Positions 1-7,267 of a stretch of 64,000 bases of DNA are shown in pieces (positions within the stretch are counted from its first letter, which is position 1; each line of letters begins with the position of its first letter). Where the stretch lies: NCBI RefSeq assembly GCF_018100805.1, contig NZ_JAGJEA010000010.1, positions 62,001 to 126,000 on the forward strand. Direction: 5' to 3'. The notes under the pieces were generated by a model. That model made no database searches and was not told where the DNA came from. It saw only the letters and a list, made by a program, of their open reading frames with translations. A program made the position numbers and the translations under genes. The DNA comes from Aquimarina sp. MMG016 (lineage in GTDB: Bacteria; Bacteroidota; Bacteroidia; Flavobacteriales; Flavobacteriaceae).

Positions 1-243
1 ATCTTCGAGAATTGAAAGTTGGGTCTCTTTACCAGAAAGACTATATGGCGGAAATATATATTGTCCTTTCTTTCCCTTCCATCCTAAATTAGGATCATAT
101 TCAAATATAACAGGTTCATTTTCTGGAATATGAATAATAGGATTATCTATAAATAGCCTTAAGCCAAATTCAAATATAAATATTGCCAGGATTACCGAAA
201 TAATAGTAGTCAAATAATTTAATCTATTAATCTTGGATATCAT
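1..243 (-). CDS. N-terminus of an SGNH-hydrolase-like membrane-anchored protein (partial, runs off the window)
   Basis: This 81-codon open frame begins at an ATG (241-243, minus strand) and is still open at base 1, so only the amino end is visible. Residues 11-31 form one hydrophobic signal-anchor helix. They are followed by a short extracytoplasmic stretch containing YDPNLGWKGKKG, a 'DPxLGW' signature common just ahead of the catalytic domain in flavobacterial SGNH/GDSL-like proteins of polysaccharide loci. The catalytic blocks lie outside the window, so the family call is inference. It is divergent from the radical SAM gene at 378, with about 130 bp of shared promoter space, and two more SGNH genes follow within 7 kb. 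Confidence 0.6.
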   Translation of the reverse strand, partial: MISKINRLNYLTTIISVILAIFIFEFGLRLFIDNPIIHIPENEPVIFEYDPNLGWKGKKGQYIFPPYSLSGKETQLSILED

Positions 244-377
244 AGGATACATATAAAAAAACGAATATATAAGAACTAATTTAGAATTTTTATTTATTTT
301 CAGGGAAAAACTGAGTCAACTAATCGATACGGTCGAAATAATCATAATACAAGCAAAAAATCTGTAATTTTTATCCT

Positions 378-1898
378 GTGAAAAGCAAAATTCTAATATT
401 CAACCCCAGAAGTGCAAATGCCAAACACAGGATTCCTAATACAATTTTGCAAGTTGGGGCTTCTATCCATGGACAATATGACTATGTTTTTGTAGATGGA
501 AACCTGGAAACTGATCCTTGGAAAACAATTAGTTCCTATTTTGATACGGGAGAATTCAAATATTTTTGTTCAACTGTAATGCCTGGTCCGCAATTGAAAC
601 AAGCTATTCCTTTTTCAAAAAAGGTGAAAGAAAAATATCCAAATAGTATTATAATTTGGGGTGGTTATTTTGCATCAAACCAATATAAAGTTTCTATAAC
701 TTCTGGGTATGTTGATTATATTGTTACTGGCCCAGGAGATAATACTTTTCCAGAACTTATAAATACATTAGAAAGAAGAGATTTAGATCAAGTCGATACT
801 ATCAAAAATCTTATATATCTTAATAAAGATCAAAAGATCGTACAAACTTCTAAAGAAGCATTATTAGATCAGGACGGTTTACCTCCTTTGCCTTATGAAT
901 ATTTAAATTCTTTTTATCCTTTAGAAAATTATCTATCCAAAACTTTTTTAGGAAACAAGACATTAGCATATCATTCCAGTATGGGATGTCCTTTTACCTG
1001 TTCCTTCTGTGCTGTAGTACCAATTTATAATGCAAGATGGAAAGCAAAGTCTGCAGCGAATGTGTATAAGGATGTTTTATATTTTAAAGAAAAATATAAC
1101 ATCGATGCAATTGAGTTTCATGATAATAATTTTTTCACCTCTAAGAAACGTGTTTTAGAATTTTCTGAATTGATAAAGGATGATGATATACAATGGTGGG
1201 GAGAAGGAAGAATCGACACAATTAATAAGTATAGTGATGAAGACTTACTTTTAATGAGAAAAGCTGGATGCGTCATGTTTTTTCTGGGAGCCGAAACAGG
1301 GAATGATGAAGTCTTAAAACAAATGAATAAAGGCGGCACTCAATCCGGTAAAATGATTGAAGAGTTTGTAGCGCGTATGAAAAAAGTAGATATTATTCCT
1401 GAGCTATCATTTGTATTAGGGCTACCTGCCGAAAATGAAAAGAAAGTATATGACCAAATTCTGTGGGATATTAACTTCATTAAAAAAATTAAGAAAATCA
1501 ATCCTAATGCTGAAATAATTATTTACCTATACAGTCCAGTTCCCACAGAAGGATCAGAACTATACCAACAAATCATTGATGCTGGTTTCTCTTTTCCCCA
1601 AAACTTGGAAGATTGGATTTCTCCCAGTTGGGAAAAATTTGATCTTCGCAAAAACCCCCTAACTCCTTGGCTCACTCCAAAAATGGTAGACACTATAAAA
1701 AACTTTGAAACCGTACTCAATGGATATTACCCAACAGTTTCGGATTTTAGAATTAAAGGATATAAAAAACAAATGTTAAAATTAATATCTGGTTATCGAT
1801 TTAAACTGGGGTGGTATCAATTTCCTTACGAGATCAAAGCACTGCATAAAATCTGGAAATATCGCCAACCTGAAATCCAAGGGTTTTATTCTGAATAG
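378..1898 (+). CDS. B12-binding-domain radical SAM protein
   Basis: This 506-residue protein has the layout of cobalamin-binding radical SAM enzymes: an N-terminal Rossmann-like B12-binding region (about 1-170) and a radical SAM barrel with the iron-sulfur motif C204-x3-C208-x2-C211 (GCPFTCSFC). SAM-binding elements such as FLGAETGNDEVL follow. The classical DxHxxG cobalamin motif is not visible, which is common in this class. Members do methylations, ring contractions and other radical chemistry in tetrapyrrole, lipid or natural-product pathways; the substrate here is unknown. The frame opens with GTG at 378 and has no earlier ATG. The next gene starts on the base after the stop, so the two are translationally coupled. 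Family call is firm, role unknown. Confidence 0.85.
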   Translation: MKSKILIFNPRSANAKHRIPNTILQVGASIHGQYDYVFVDGNLETDPWKTISSYFDTGEFKYFCSTVMPGPQLKQAIPFSKKVKEKYPNSIIIWGGYFASNQYKVSITSGYVDYIVTGPGDNTFPELINTLERRDLDQVDTIKNLIYLNKDQKIVQTSKEALLDQDGLPPLPYEYLNSFYPLENYLSKTFLGNKTLAYHSSMGCPFTCSFCAVVPIYNARWKAKSAANVYKDVLYFKEKYNIDAIEFHDNNFFTSKKRVLEFSELIKDDDIQWWGEGRIDTINKYSDEDLLLMRKAGCVMFFLGAETGNDEVLKQMNKGGTQSGKMIEEFVARMKKVDIIPELSFVLGLPAENEKKVYDQILWDINFIKKIKKINPNAEIIIYLYSPVPTEGSELYQQIIDAGFSFPQNLEDWISPSWEKFDLRKNPLTPWLTPKMVDTIKNFETVLNGYYPTVSDFRIKGYKKQMLKLISGYRFKLGWYQFPYEIKALHKIWKYRQPEIQGFYSE

Positions 1899-2573
1899 AT
1901 GAGAAATATTATTAAACGAATTATTCATCCCATTGCTAAAATAGGCTTTAAAACTTATTTTTCAAAACCGAGAAAATATAAGTTTGAAAACGTTGAAGCT
2001 ATTGTGCATCCAGGTGTATTTCCGCCACATCTAACCATTAGCACAAAAATTTTACTGAATTATCTCAAAACGCAATCCTTAAAAAATAAAACTTTATTAG
2101 AATTAGGCTGCGGCTCAGGCATTATCTCATTATTTGCAGCTTATCAAGGAGCAATTGTGACCGCATCAGACATTAATCCCTCTGCTTTACAAGGATTAAA
2201 AGTATCCTCCTCAAAAAGTGATTTACATATTTCTATCCGATATTCAGATCTATTTGAGAACTTAACAAATATGAGGTTTGATTACATTATTATTAATCCA
2301 CCCTATTACCCTAAGGAACCAAAAAACATAAAAGAAGAGGCGTGGTTTTGTGGATCAAACTTTGAGTATTTCAAAAAATTATTCTTTCAGTTACCCGAAT
2401 ATGTAAAAAAGGACAATTGTGTTTTAATGATATTGTCTCAAGATTGTGAAATAAAACATATAGAATCTATCGCTTCAAAAAACAACCTATCTTTTAAAAG
2501 TATTCTTGAAAAAAAAGTAGTGGGTGAAACAAATTTTATTTTTAAAATTTCCATAAATGAAGAGTTTAATTAA
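1899..2573 (+). CDS. class I SAM-dependent methyltransferase (PrmC/small-domain type)
   Basis: The 224-residue protein has SAM-binding motif I ELGCGSG (68-74), an acidic residue after the second strand (ASDINPSA, about 89-96) and the NPPY tetrad (133-136) typical of N-methyltransferases acting on planar amide or amino groups (HemK/PrmC, RsmC-like 'MTS' domain). It is too short to carry the extra domain of PrmC, so it is not that enzyme. The ATG directly abuts the TAG of the radical SAM gene, and its 3' end overlaps the next SGNH gene by 17 bases, giving a tight three-gene operon. It probably methylates the product, or a carrier, made by its neighbours (inference). Confidence 0.8.
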   Translation: MRNIIKRIIHPIAKIGFKTYFSKPRKYKFENVEAIVHPGVFPPHLTISTKILLNYLKTQSLKNKTLLELGCGSGIISLFAAYQGAIVTASDINPSALQGLKVSSSKSDLHISIRYSDLFENLTNMRFDYIIINPPYYPKEPKNIKEEAWFCGSNFEYFKKLFFQLPEYVKKDNCVLMILSQDCEIKHIESIASKNNLSFKSILEKKVVGETNFIFKISINEEFN

Positions 2574-3708
2574 ACCCATATTAATTAGTCTTAGAAATAC
2601 AGTCCTTCTGATTCTAATATTAGAAATGATTCTTTCTGTTGTATTTAATTATAATGACAAACGGCGATACGACAAAAATGTAGAGTTTAAAATATCCTCT
2701 GGAGCTTATCAAAATGTAGATCCCTTAATTGTAAAAGAAATTTATGACGAATTATACTATTTGGACACAGAATGGGAATCTTATGTACATTTTAAATTAA
2801 GAGAAAAATCCACAAAACATAATACTATAGATAAAAAAGGGCATAGAAAAACAATCAACCTAAATTTAAAAACCCCTTCTAATCCATTAAAGATTTTCTG
2901 CTTAGGAGGTTCTACTATGTATAGTACTGGAGCTCGAGATTCTCTATCAATTCCATCACAACTGTCAAAGTTACTTTATGAAAAATTTCCACAACGAAAT
3001 ATTGAAATTACAAACTTGGGGTGTCACGGATATAATAGAAGTGTAGAGAACATACAGTTGCAAAAGGAGTTACTAGCTAATAACATACCGGATATGGTTA
3101 TTTTTTATGATGGAGTAAATGAGGTGATTTCTGGATATTTAAACAACAAAGCTGGATTACCTACAAATGCAAAATTGAATAAAGAAGAATCTAAAGTTAG
3201 GTTTAATTATGTTCGGAAAATTAAATTATTATTAAACACAAGCTATACAAGTCGATTTATTAAATATTTACAAAACAAAATTTTTAAGCAAAAAACCTTT
3301 ACCCCTGACCTGTCCAATCAATTATCAGAAGACATTGCAAATAACTACATTAGAAATTTACAAATAACTAATGCATTAAGTATGCAATATAACTTTAAAG
3401 TTTTTAATTTTTTACAGCCAAACATATATTCACATAAAACACTTTCGGAGCATGAAAAAATAATGGCTAAAAAGAATGAATATTATAAGAGATTATACAT
3501 TAACTCTTATGATCTTATTTTAGAAAATGATTTGATAAAAAAAGACTCTACTTTTCATAACATTAGCAATGCTTTCAATAAAAACACAGAGACTATATAT
3601 ACGGATTTTTGTCACATAGCAGAAAAAGGAAATACGATAATATCTAAAAATATATTTAAATTCATACAATCCTATTTTGAAAAAAATATTGAAACGATTG
3701 ACAACTAG
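2557..3708 (+). CDS. SGNH/GDSL-family hydrolase-like protein with N-terminal membrane anchor
   Basis: 383 residues. Residues 10-30 form a signal-anchor helix. The SGNH blocks are recognisable: block I LGGST with the candidate nucleophile S119, block II NLGCHGYN, block III YDGVNE, and a C-terminal D-x-x-H (DFCHIAEKGN) for the catalytic Asp/His. Such proteins act in the periplasm as esterases or O-acyl transferases, often on polysaccharides. It overlaps the methyltransferase gene by 17 bases and is last in the operon. Its TAG stop (3706-3708) overlaps the stop of the convergent DUF5989 gene. The substrate cannot be read from sequence. Confidence 0.82.
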   Translation: MKSLIKPILISLRNTVLLILILEMILSVVFNYNDKRRYDKNVEFKISSGAYQNVDPLIVKEIYDELYYLDTEWESYVHFKLREKSTKHNTIDKKGHRKTINLNLKTPSNPLKIFCLGGSTMYSTGARDSLSIPSQLSKLLYEKFPQRNIEITNLGCHGYNRSVENIQLQKELLANNIPDMVIFYDGVNEVISGYLNNKAGLPTNAKLNKEESKVRFNYVRKIKLLLNTSYTSRFIKYLQNKIFKQKTFTPDLSNQLSEDIANNYIRNLQITNALSMQYNFKVFNFLQPNIYSHKTLSEHEKIMAKKNEYYKRLYINSYDLILENDLIKKDSTFHNISNAFNKNTETIYTDFCHIAEKGNTIISKNIFKFIQSYFEKNIETIDN

Positions 3709-3863
3709 AACAAGGAATATACAAAAGGTGATACTACAGAGTTTTCTGTAAAAACTAATAAAGCACCCAGTAAAACCAAGACAATAATAATGGGGATCAA
3801 CCAATATTTTTTTTGGCGTATTAAAAACTTCAAAAACTCTAAAAATATCCCTGATTTATTCAT
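3705..3863 (-). CDS. DUF5989 family small membrane protein
   Basis: A 52-residue gene found by reading the minus strand from ATG 3861-3863 to TAG 3705-3707. The protein is a short amphipathic start (FLEFLKFLIRQKKYWLIP), one strong transmembrane helix (IIIVLVLLGALLVF) and a polar tail ending SPFVYSLF. This is the appearance of DUF5989 proteins, which are regularly encoded beside carbamoyltransferases and SxtJ-like proteins. Only 2 bases separate its ATG from the SxtJ-like stop, so it is the last gene of that operon. It is easily missed because it is short and overlaps the convergent gene's stop codon. Function unknown; a membrane partner of the carbamoyltransferase is plausible. Confidence 0.85.
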   Translation of the reverse strand: MNKSGIFLEFLKFLIRQKKYWLIPIIIVLVLLGALLVFTENSVVSPFVYSLF

Positions 3864-3865
3864 GA

Positions 3866-4273
3866 TCAATATAGTTTTTCATAATCTATACTTTCTTTTT
3901 TATCTATCCATCCAGTAGTTATTTTTTTCTTGTTCGTTATTTTTAAAACAGAAGTAATTGGAAAAAAAAGTAGGTAATAGACTATCCCTAAAATAACAAA
4001 AGAACTGATCTCTCCCAAAATATTGCCTACAAATAACCAAATAAACAAAAAAGGAAAAATAAGTATTGGGAGTAATAATAGCAATCCACCTAACACTAAA
4101 GAGCTTACTACTGTAATGATCTGCTTATTATTAAATATTAATCCATCCTTATAAACTGACACAAAAAATATCGCTAAAAGCAAAGCAATAACCAATACCC
4201 CAAATTGTCTTTGTTTTTTTTTATCTAAACTATTTTTCTTTACAGTATTAAAATTACTTTTAATCCAATTCAT
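3866..4273 (-). CDS. SxtJ-family membrane protein
   Basis: About 135 residues when started at the ATG at 4273 (MNWIKSNFN); an upstream ATG at 4306 would lie deeper inside the carbamoyltransferase gene and looks less likely. There are three hydrophobic segments, two close together (around VLVIALLLAIFFVSVY and VVSSLVLGGLLLLLPILIF), with a basic start. Size, topology and position between a carbamoyltransferase and a DUF5989 gene match the SxtJ family, named from saxitoxin clusters but widespread in exopolysaccharide loci. It overlaps the carbamoyltransferase stop by 14 bases, so translational coupling is likely. No catalytic motif is visible. Confidence 0.75.
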   Translation of the reverse strand: MNWIKSNFNTVKKNSLDKKKQRQFGVLVIALLLAIFFVSVYKDGLIFNNKQIITVVSSLVLGGLLLLLPILIFPFLFIWLFVGNILGEISSFVILGIVYYLLFFPITSVLKITNKKKITTGWIDKKESIDYEKLY

Positions 4274-6008
4274 AATGTATTTGTTTAGTAAGAATAGCAT
4301 TTGCATTCATATTGTTACCTTTTTCAATCAGGTAATTCCCTAGTACAAGCACATCCATTTCGGTCTGAAAAAAGCACTTCAGTGCATCTAATGGCGAAGC
4401 TACTATAGGCTCTCCTCTTACATTAAAAGAAGTATTAATCAACACAGGACAAGAGGTTTTTTGATCAAATGAACTAATTAATTGGTGTAATAATGGGTGC
4501 TCTTTTTTATTTAAAGTTTGTACTCTGGCTGTTCCATCTTCATGAATGCACGATGGGATTTCTTTTTTTTTATCGCTACTAAAAGTAAACAACATATATT
4601 TAGATGGTATTATATTAGAAAACCAATCTTGTGCTTTTTCAGCGAGCACAATAGGTGCAAAAGGTCTGAAACCTTCTCTTTTCTTAATACTCATATTAAC
4701 ATGTTTTTTCATATCCTCAAATAAAGGACTTGCCAAAATACTTCGGTTTCCTAAAGCTCTGGGGCCAAATTCCATCTTACCTTGAAACCAACCAATTATT
4801 TTCTTATTCTGTAGAGCAGTTGACACATTATCACAAAGTTGATCATCATCCTGTATTGTATATTCTATATCATATTTCTGCAATACGGCAATAATATCAT
4901 CATCGGTATAACCAACCCCTAAATAAGCCTGGCTTGGTAAATCATTTGCTACATACTGCCTTTCATTTTTTAAATAATGATAATATCCAATAAAAGCAGC
5001 TCCAACGGCAGCTCCTCCATCACCAGATGCTGGTTGCACCCATATATCCTCGTAATTTGTATTTTTAATCAGCTCACCATTTGCCTTACAATTTAATGCT
5101 ACTCCACCAGAAAGGCATAAATTTTTCATTCCTGTCACTTTCTGCGAGTAACTGGTTATAATCTTCAAAAAATCTTCGGTAATAGACTGTATTGAGCTAG
5201 CTATATCACAATAAAAAGAAGTCATTTCTCCATCTGGCTTTCTGGCTTTTTTTCCTAATACTTCACAAAAAGTTTTATTAATTGTTGACTTTCCTTTATC
5301 AAAAGAGAAATATTTTAGATCAAGGCGCACTTCGCCTTGATCTGAAATAGAAACAAAATGTTCCAAAATCAATTCTTTATATATTGGTTTTCCATAAGGA
5401 GCTAATCCCATCAATTTGTATTCACCTGAATTTACCTTAAAACCGCAATATTGGGTAAATGCGCTATATAACAATCCAAAAGAATGTGGGTAATGTTGCT
5501 CTTTTAAAATTGTAACCTGGTTTCCTTTCCCTAATGCTATTGTCGTGCAGGTCTTTTCTCCTACTCCATCAATAGTTACAATCGCACTTTCTGAAAACGG
5601 TGATGTGAAAAAAGTAGCCGCTGCATGAGATTCATGATGCTCTGAAAATAAAATTTTTCCTGAATATTGTAATTCTTTTTTAATGATAGCAGGAATCCAA
5701 AGTTTTGTTTTAGTCCAGGCTTTTATCGATTTTCTAAAAAAATCAAAAGCAAATGGTGCATTCGCCTGAATAGAGTTGATAATCCTATCAAATTTTAGAA
5801 ATGGTTTTTCATAAAATACTACCAATGATATTGCCGATACATCTATCCCAGCTTCTTTAAGACAAAATTCAACAGCTCTTTGTGGAAAAGAAGGATCGTG
5901 CTTTTTTCTGGTGAAACGTTCTTCTTGAGCAGCGGCTATAATCTTACCACTTTTAAGCAAACAACAGGCAGAATCATGATAGAATGCAGAAATTCCAAGT
6001 ATATACAT
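4260..6008 (-). CDS. O-carbamoyltransferase, NodU/CmcH family
   Basis: 582 residues, the usual length. These enzymes move the carbamoyl group from carbamoyl phosphate to a hydroxyl of a sugar or natural product through a carbamoyl-adenylate. Family marks are all present: N-terminal MYILGISAFYHDSACC and EERFTRKKHD, the metal-binding HESHAAATFF, the LSGGVALNCKANGE and PASGDGGAAVGAA nucleotide loops of the YrdC-like/ASKHA fold, and C-terminal FGPRALGNRSI. The ATG overlaps the previous SGNH gene's stop (TAATG), so translation is coupled. The operon reads SGNH, carbamoyltransferase, SxtJ-like, DUF5989. The donor would be supplied by CarB, encoded about 1.3 kb upstream on the same strand but behind its own terminator. 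Confidence 0.93.
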   Translation of the reverse strand: MYILGISAFYHDSACCLLKSGKIIAAAQEERFTRKKHDPSFPQRAVEFCLKEAGIDVSAISLVVFYEKPFLKFDRIINSIQANAPFAFDFFRKSIKAWTKTKLWIPAIIKKELQYSGKILFSEHHESHAAATFFTSPFSESAIVTIDGVGEKTCTTIALGKGNQVTILKEQHYPHSFGLLYSAFTQYCGFKVNSGEYKLMGLAPYGKPIYKELILEHFVSISDQGEVRLDLKYFSFDKGKSTINKTFCEVLGKKARKPDGEMTSFYCDIASSIQSITEDFLKIITSYSQKVTGMKNLCLSGGVALNCKANGELIKNTNYEDIWVQPASGDGGAAVGAAFIGYYHYLKNERQYVANDLPSQAYLGVGYTDDDIIAVLQKYDIEYTIQDDDQLCDNVSTALQNKKIIGWFQGKMEFGPRALGNRSILASPLFEDMKKHVNMSIKKREGFRPFAPIVLAEKAQDWFSNIIPSKYMLFTFSSDKKKEIPSCIHEDGTARVQTLNKKEHPLLHQLISSFDQKTSCPVLINTSFNVRGEPIVASPLDALKCFFQTEMDVLVLGNYLIEKGNNMNANAILTKQIHYELD

Positions 6009-6985
6009 TAATTAAAAATTGAATTGTCCAAAAAATTAAAAATCTCCACTTGTCCACTTGCATTTAAATGTGAATCATTCTTAAAATACAATCGATTCAA
6101 TTCTTGATCCTTTTGCCTAAGATATAAAATTGGATTTAGAAATGTTACATTTTCAAAACTCTGTAAATCCTGTTTGGCATTAATGTAAAATTGATAATCC
6201 GTTTTCTGAAAAGAATCAACATCCTCAAACACCCCATTTAGTTGTTCCATATTTGTTAAATAGTAATTATTAAGTTGAGAACAGTGGGGAATGAAAAAGA
6301 CAAATACATTGCTATTTTTTGGCATTTTGTTTAAGAAAATATTCATCTCTTTTTTCCAAGTGTCATATCTATCTATAAAATCATCTTTTAAAACGATACT
6401 TTTATAAAGAAACTCATTATTTGTTTTGAAAAGTAACACTTCCCTTTGATTATAGAGTTCAGGAGAAAACTCACTTTTATCAGAATATGATGTTTTAATA
6501 TTGGGATTGTATTTTTTAAGGCGTTGATTTAAATAAACTCCCGACATAAAATAATCAGTTAATTTCCAATACAAACTTCTTGGTATTGACAGTTCTTTCC
6601 AATTAGATAAATGTTTTACATCGATAAGGTCATTACCCGTATAGACCTGATATATTATGTTTTTTGGATTATACTTTTTAATCTTAGACCTTACAAAACT
6701 ATTCACCTGTTTTATTCCGATACCCGGTATGCTTAGGTTTATAATTTTTTTCTCAGGATACTTTGCTCGCAGAAGATCTACATAATTGTCGGGATATGTA
6801 GAAAATGAATCTCCTATAATCAGATAATCGACATTCTTTGAAATATCTCCTACATTTTTGTTTAAGCTACTAAACTCTAATTTATAAAAATCAATTACAT
6901 AAAATCGATATGAAACTTCAAAAACAAAAATAGTAATAGTTAGAACTATTATAATTTGATAAGAATATTTTAGAGTTTTTTTCAA
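6008..6985 (-). CDS. SGNH/GDSL-like protein (AlgX/AlgJ-type D-x-H block) with membrane anchor
   Basis: 325 residues. One hydrophobic helix (11-30) anchors a periplasmic domain. Block I is LIIGDSFS with S60 as candidate nucleophile, block II NLSIPGIG, block III VYTGNDL, and near the C-terminus NDSHLNASGQ supplies Asp304/His306 in the D-x-H spacing seen in alginate acetylation proteins rather than the D-x-x-H of ordinary GDSL esterases. It is first in the operon with the carbamoyltransferase and shares one base with it. Acyl transfer or removal on the same glycan or metabolite that is carbamoylated is the simplest idea, but it is inference. Confidence 0.8.
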   Translation of the reverse strand: MKKTLKYSYQIIIVLTITIFVFEVSYRFYVIDFYKLEFSSLNKNVGDISKNVDYLIIGDSFSTYPDNYVDLLRAKYPEKKIINLSIPGIGIKQVNSFVRSKIKKYNPKNIIYQVYTGNDLIDVKHLSNWKELSIPRSLYWKLTDYFMSGVYLNQRLKKYNPNIKTSYSDKSEFSPELYNQREVLLFKTNNEFLYKSIVLKDDFIDRYDTWKKEMNIFLNKMPKNSNVFVFFIPHCSQLNNYYLTNMEQLNGVFEDVDSFQKTDYQFYINAKQDLQSFENVTFLNPILYLRQKDQELNRLYFKNDSHLNASGQVEIFNFLDNSIFN

Positions 6986-7206
6986 TTAATATATCATTTA
7001 ATTTTACTTTCTACCACAAAAGTTCCCCTTTAGTATTTTGTTAATTCTTTCAAATTAGTTAATGACAGGTATTTTTTAACAACGTCTTAATGGATTTTAA
7101 GTGATTCTAGCTTTTTTTGTGGTCTGTAGTTTTCTCCAATAAAATCAATAATAATTTAAATCAAATTAGGACAAGTTAAATCTAAACTAATTTAATTTCC
7201 TATTAA

Positions 7207-7243
7207 AGAAAAATTCCATTAAATACAGAGTATCCAATGGAAT
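7207..7243 (-). terminator. intrinsic terminator of carB
   Basis: On the minus strand an 8-bp stem ATTCCATT/AATGGAAT is followed by a run of T (TTTTTCTTT). It sits about 25 bases past the carB stop and separates carB from the carbamoyltransferase operon. Confidence 0.65.
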
Positions 7244-7267
7244 CTTAAATTAATATTATAAAGTAAT

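Noticed and set aside
3520..3804. 94-codon minus-strand frame overlapping the SGNH and DUF5989 genes
   Set aside because: Wrong frame; the true small gene here is the 52-codon DUF5989 frame at 3705-3863.
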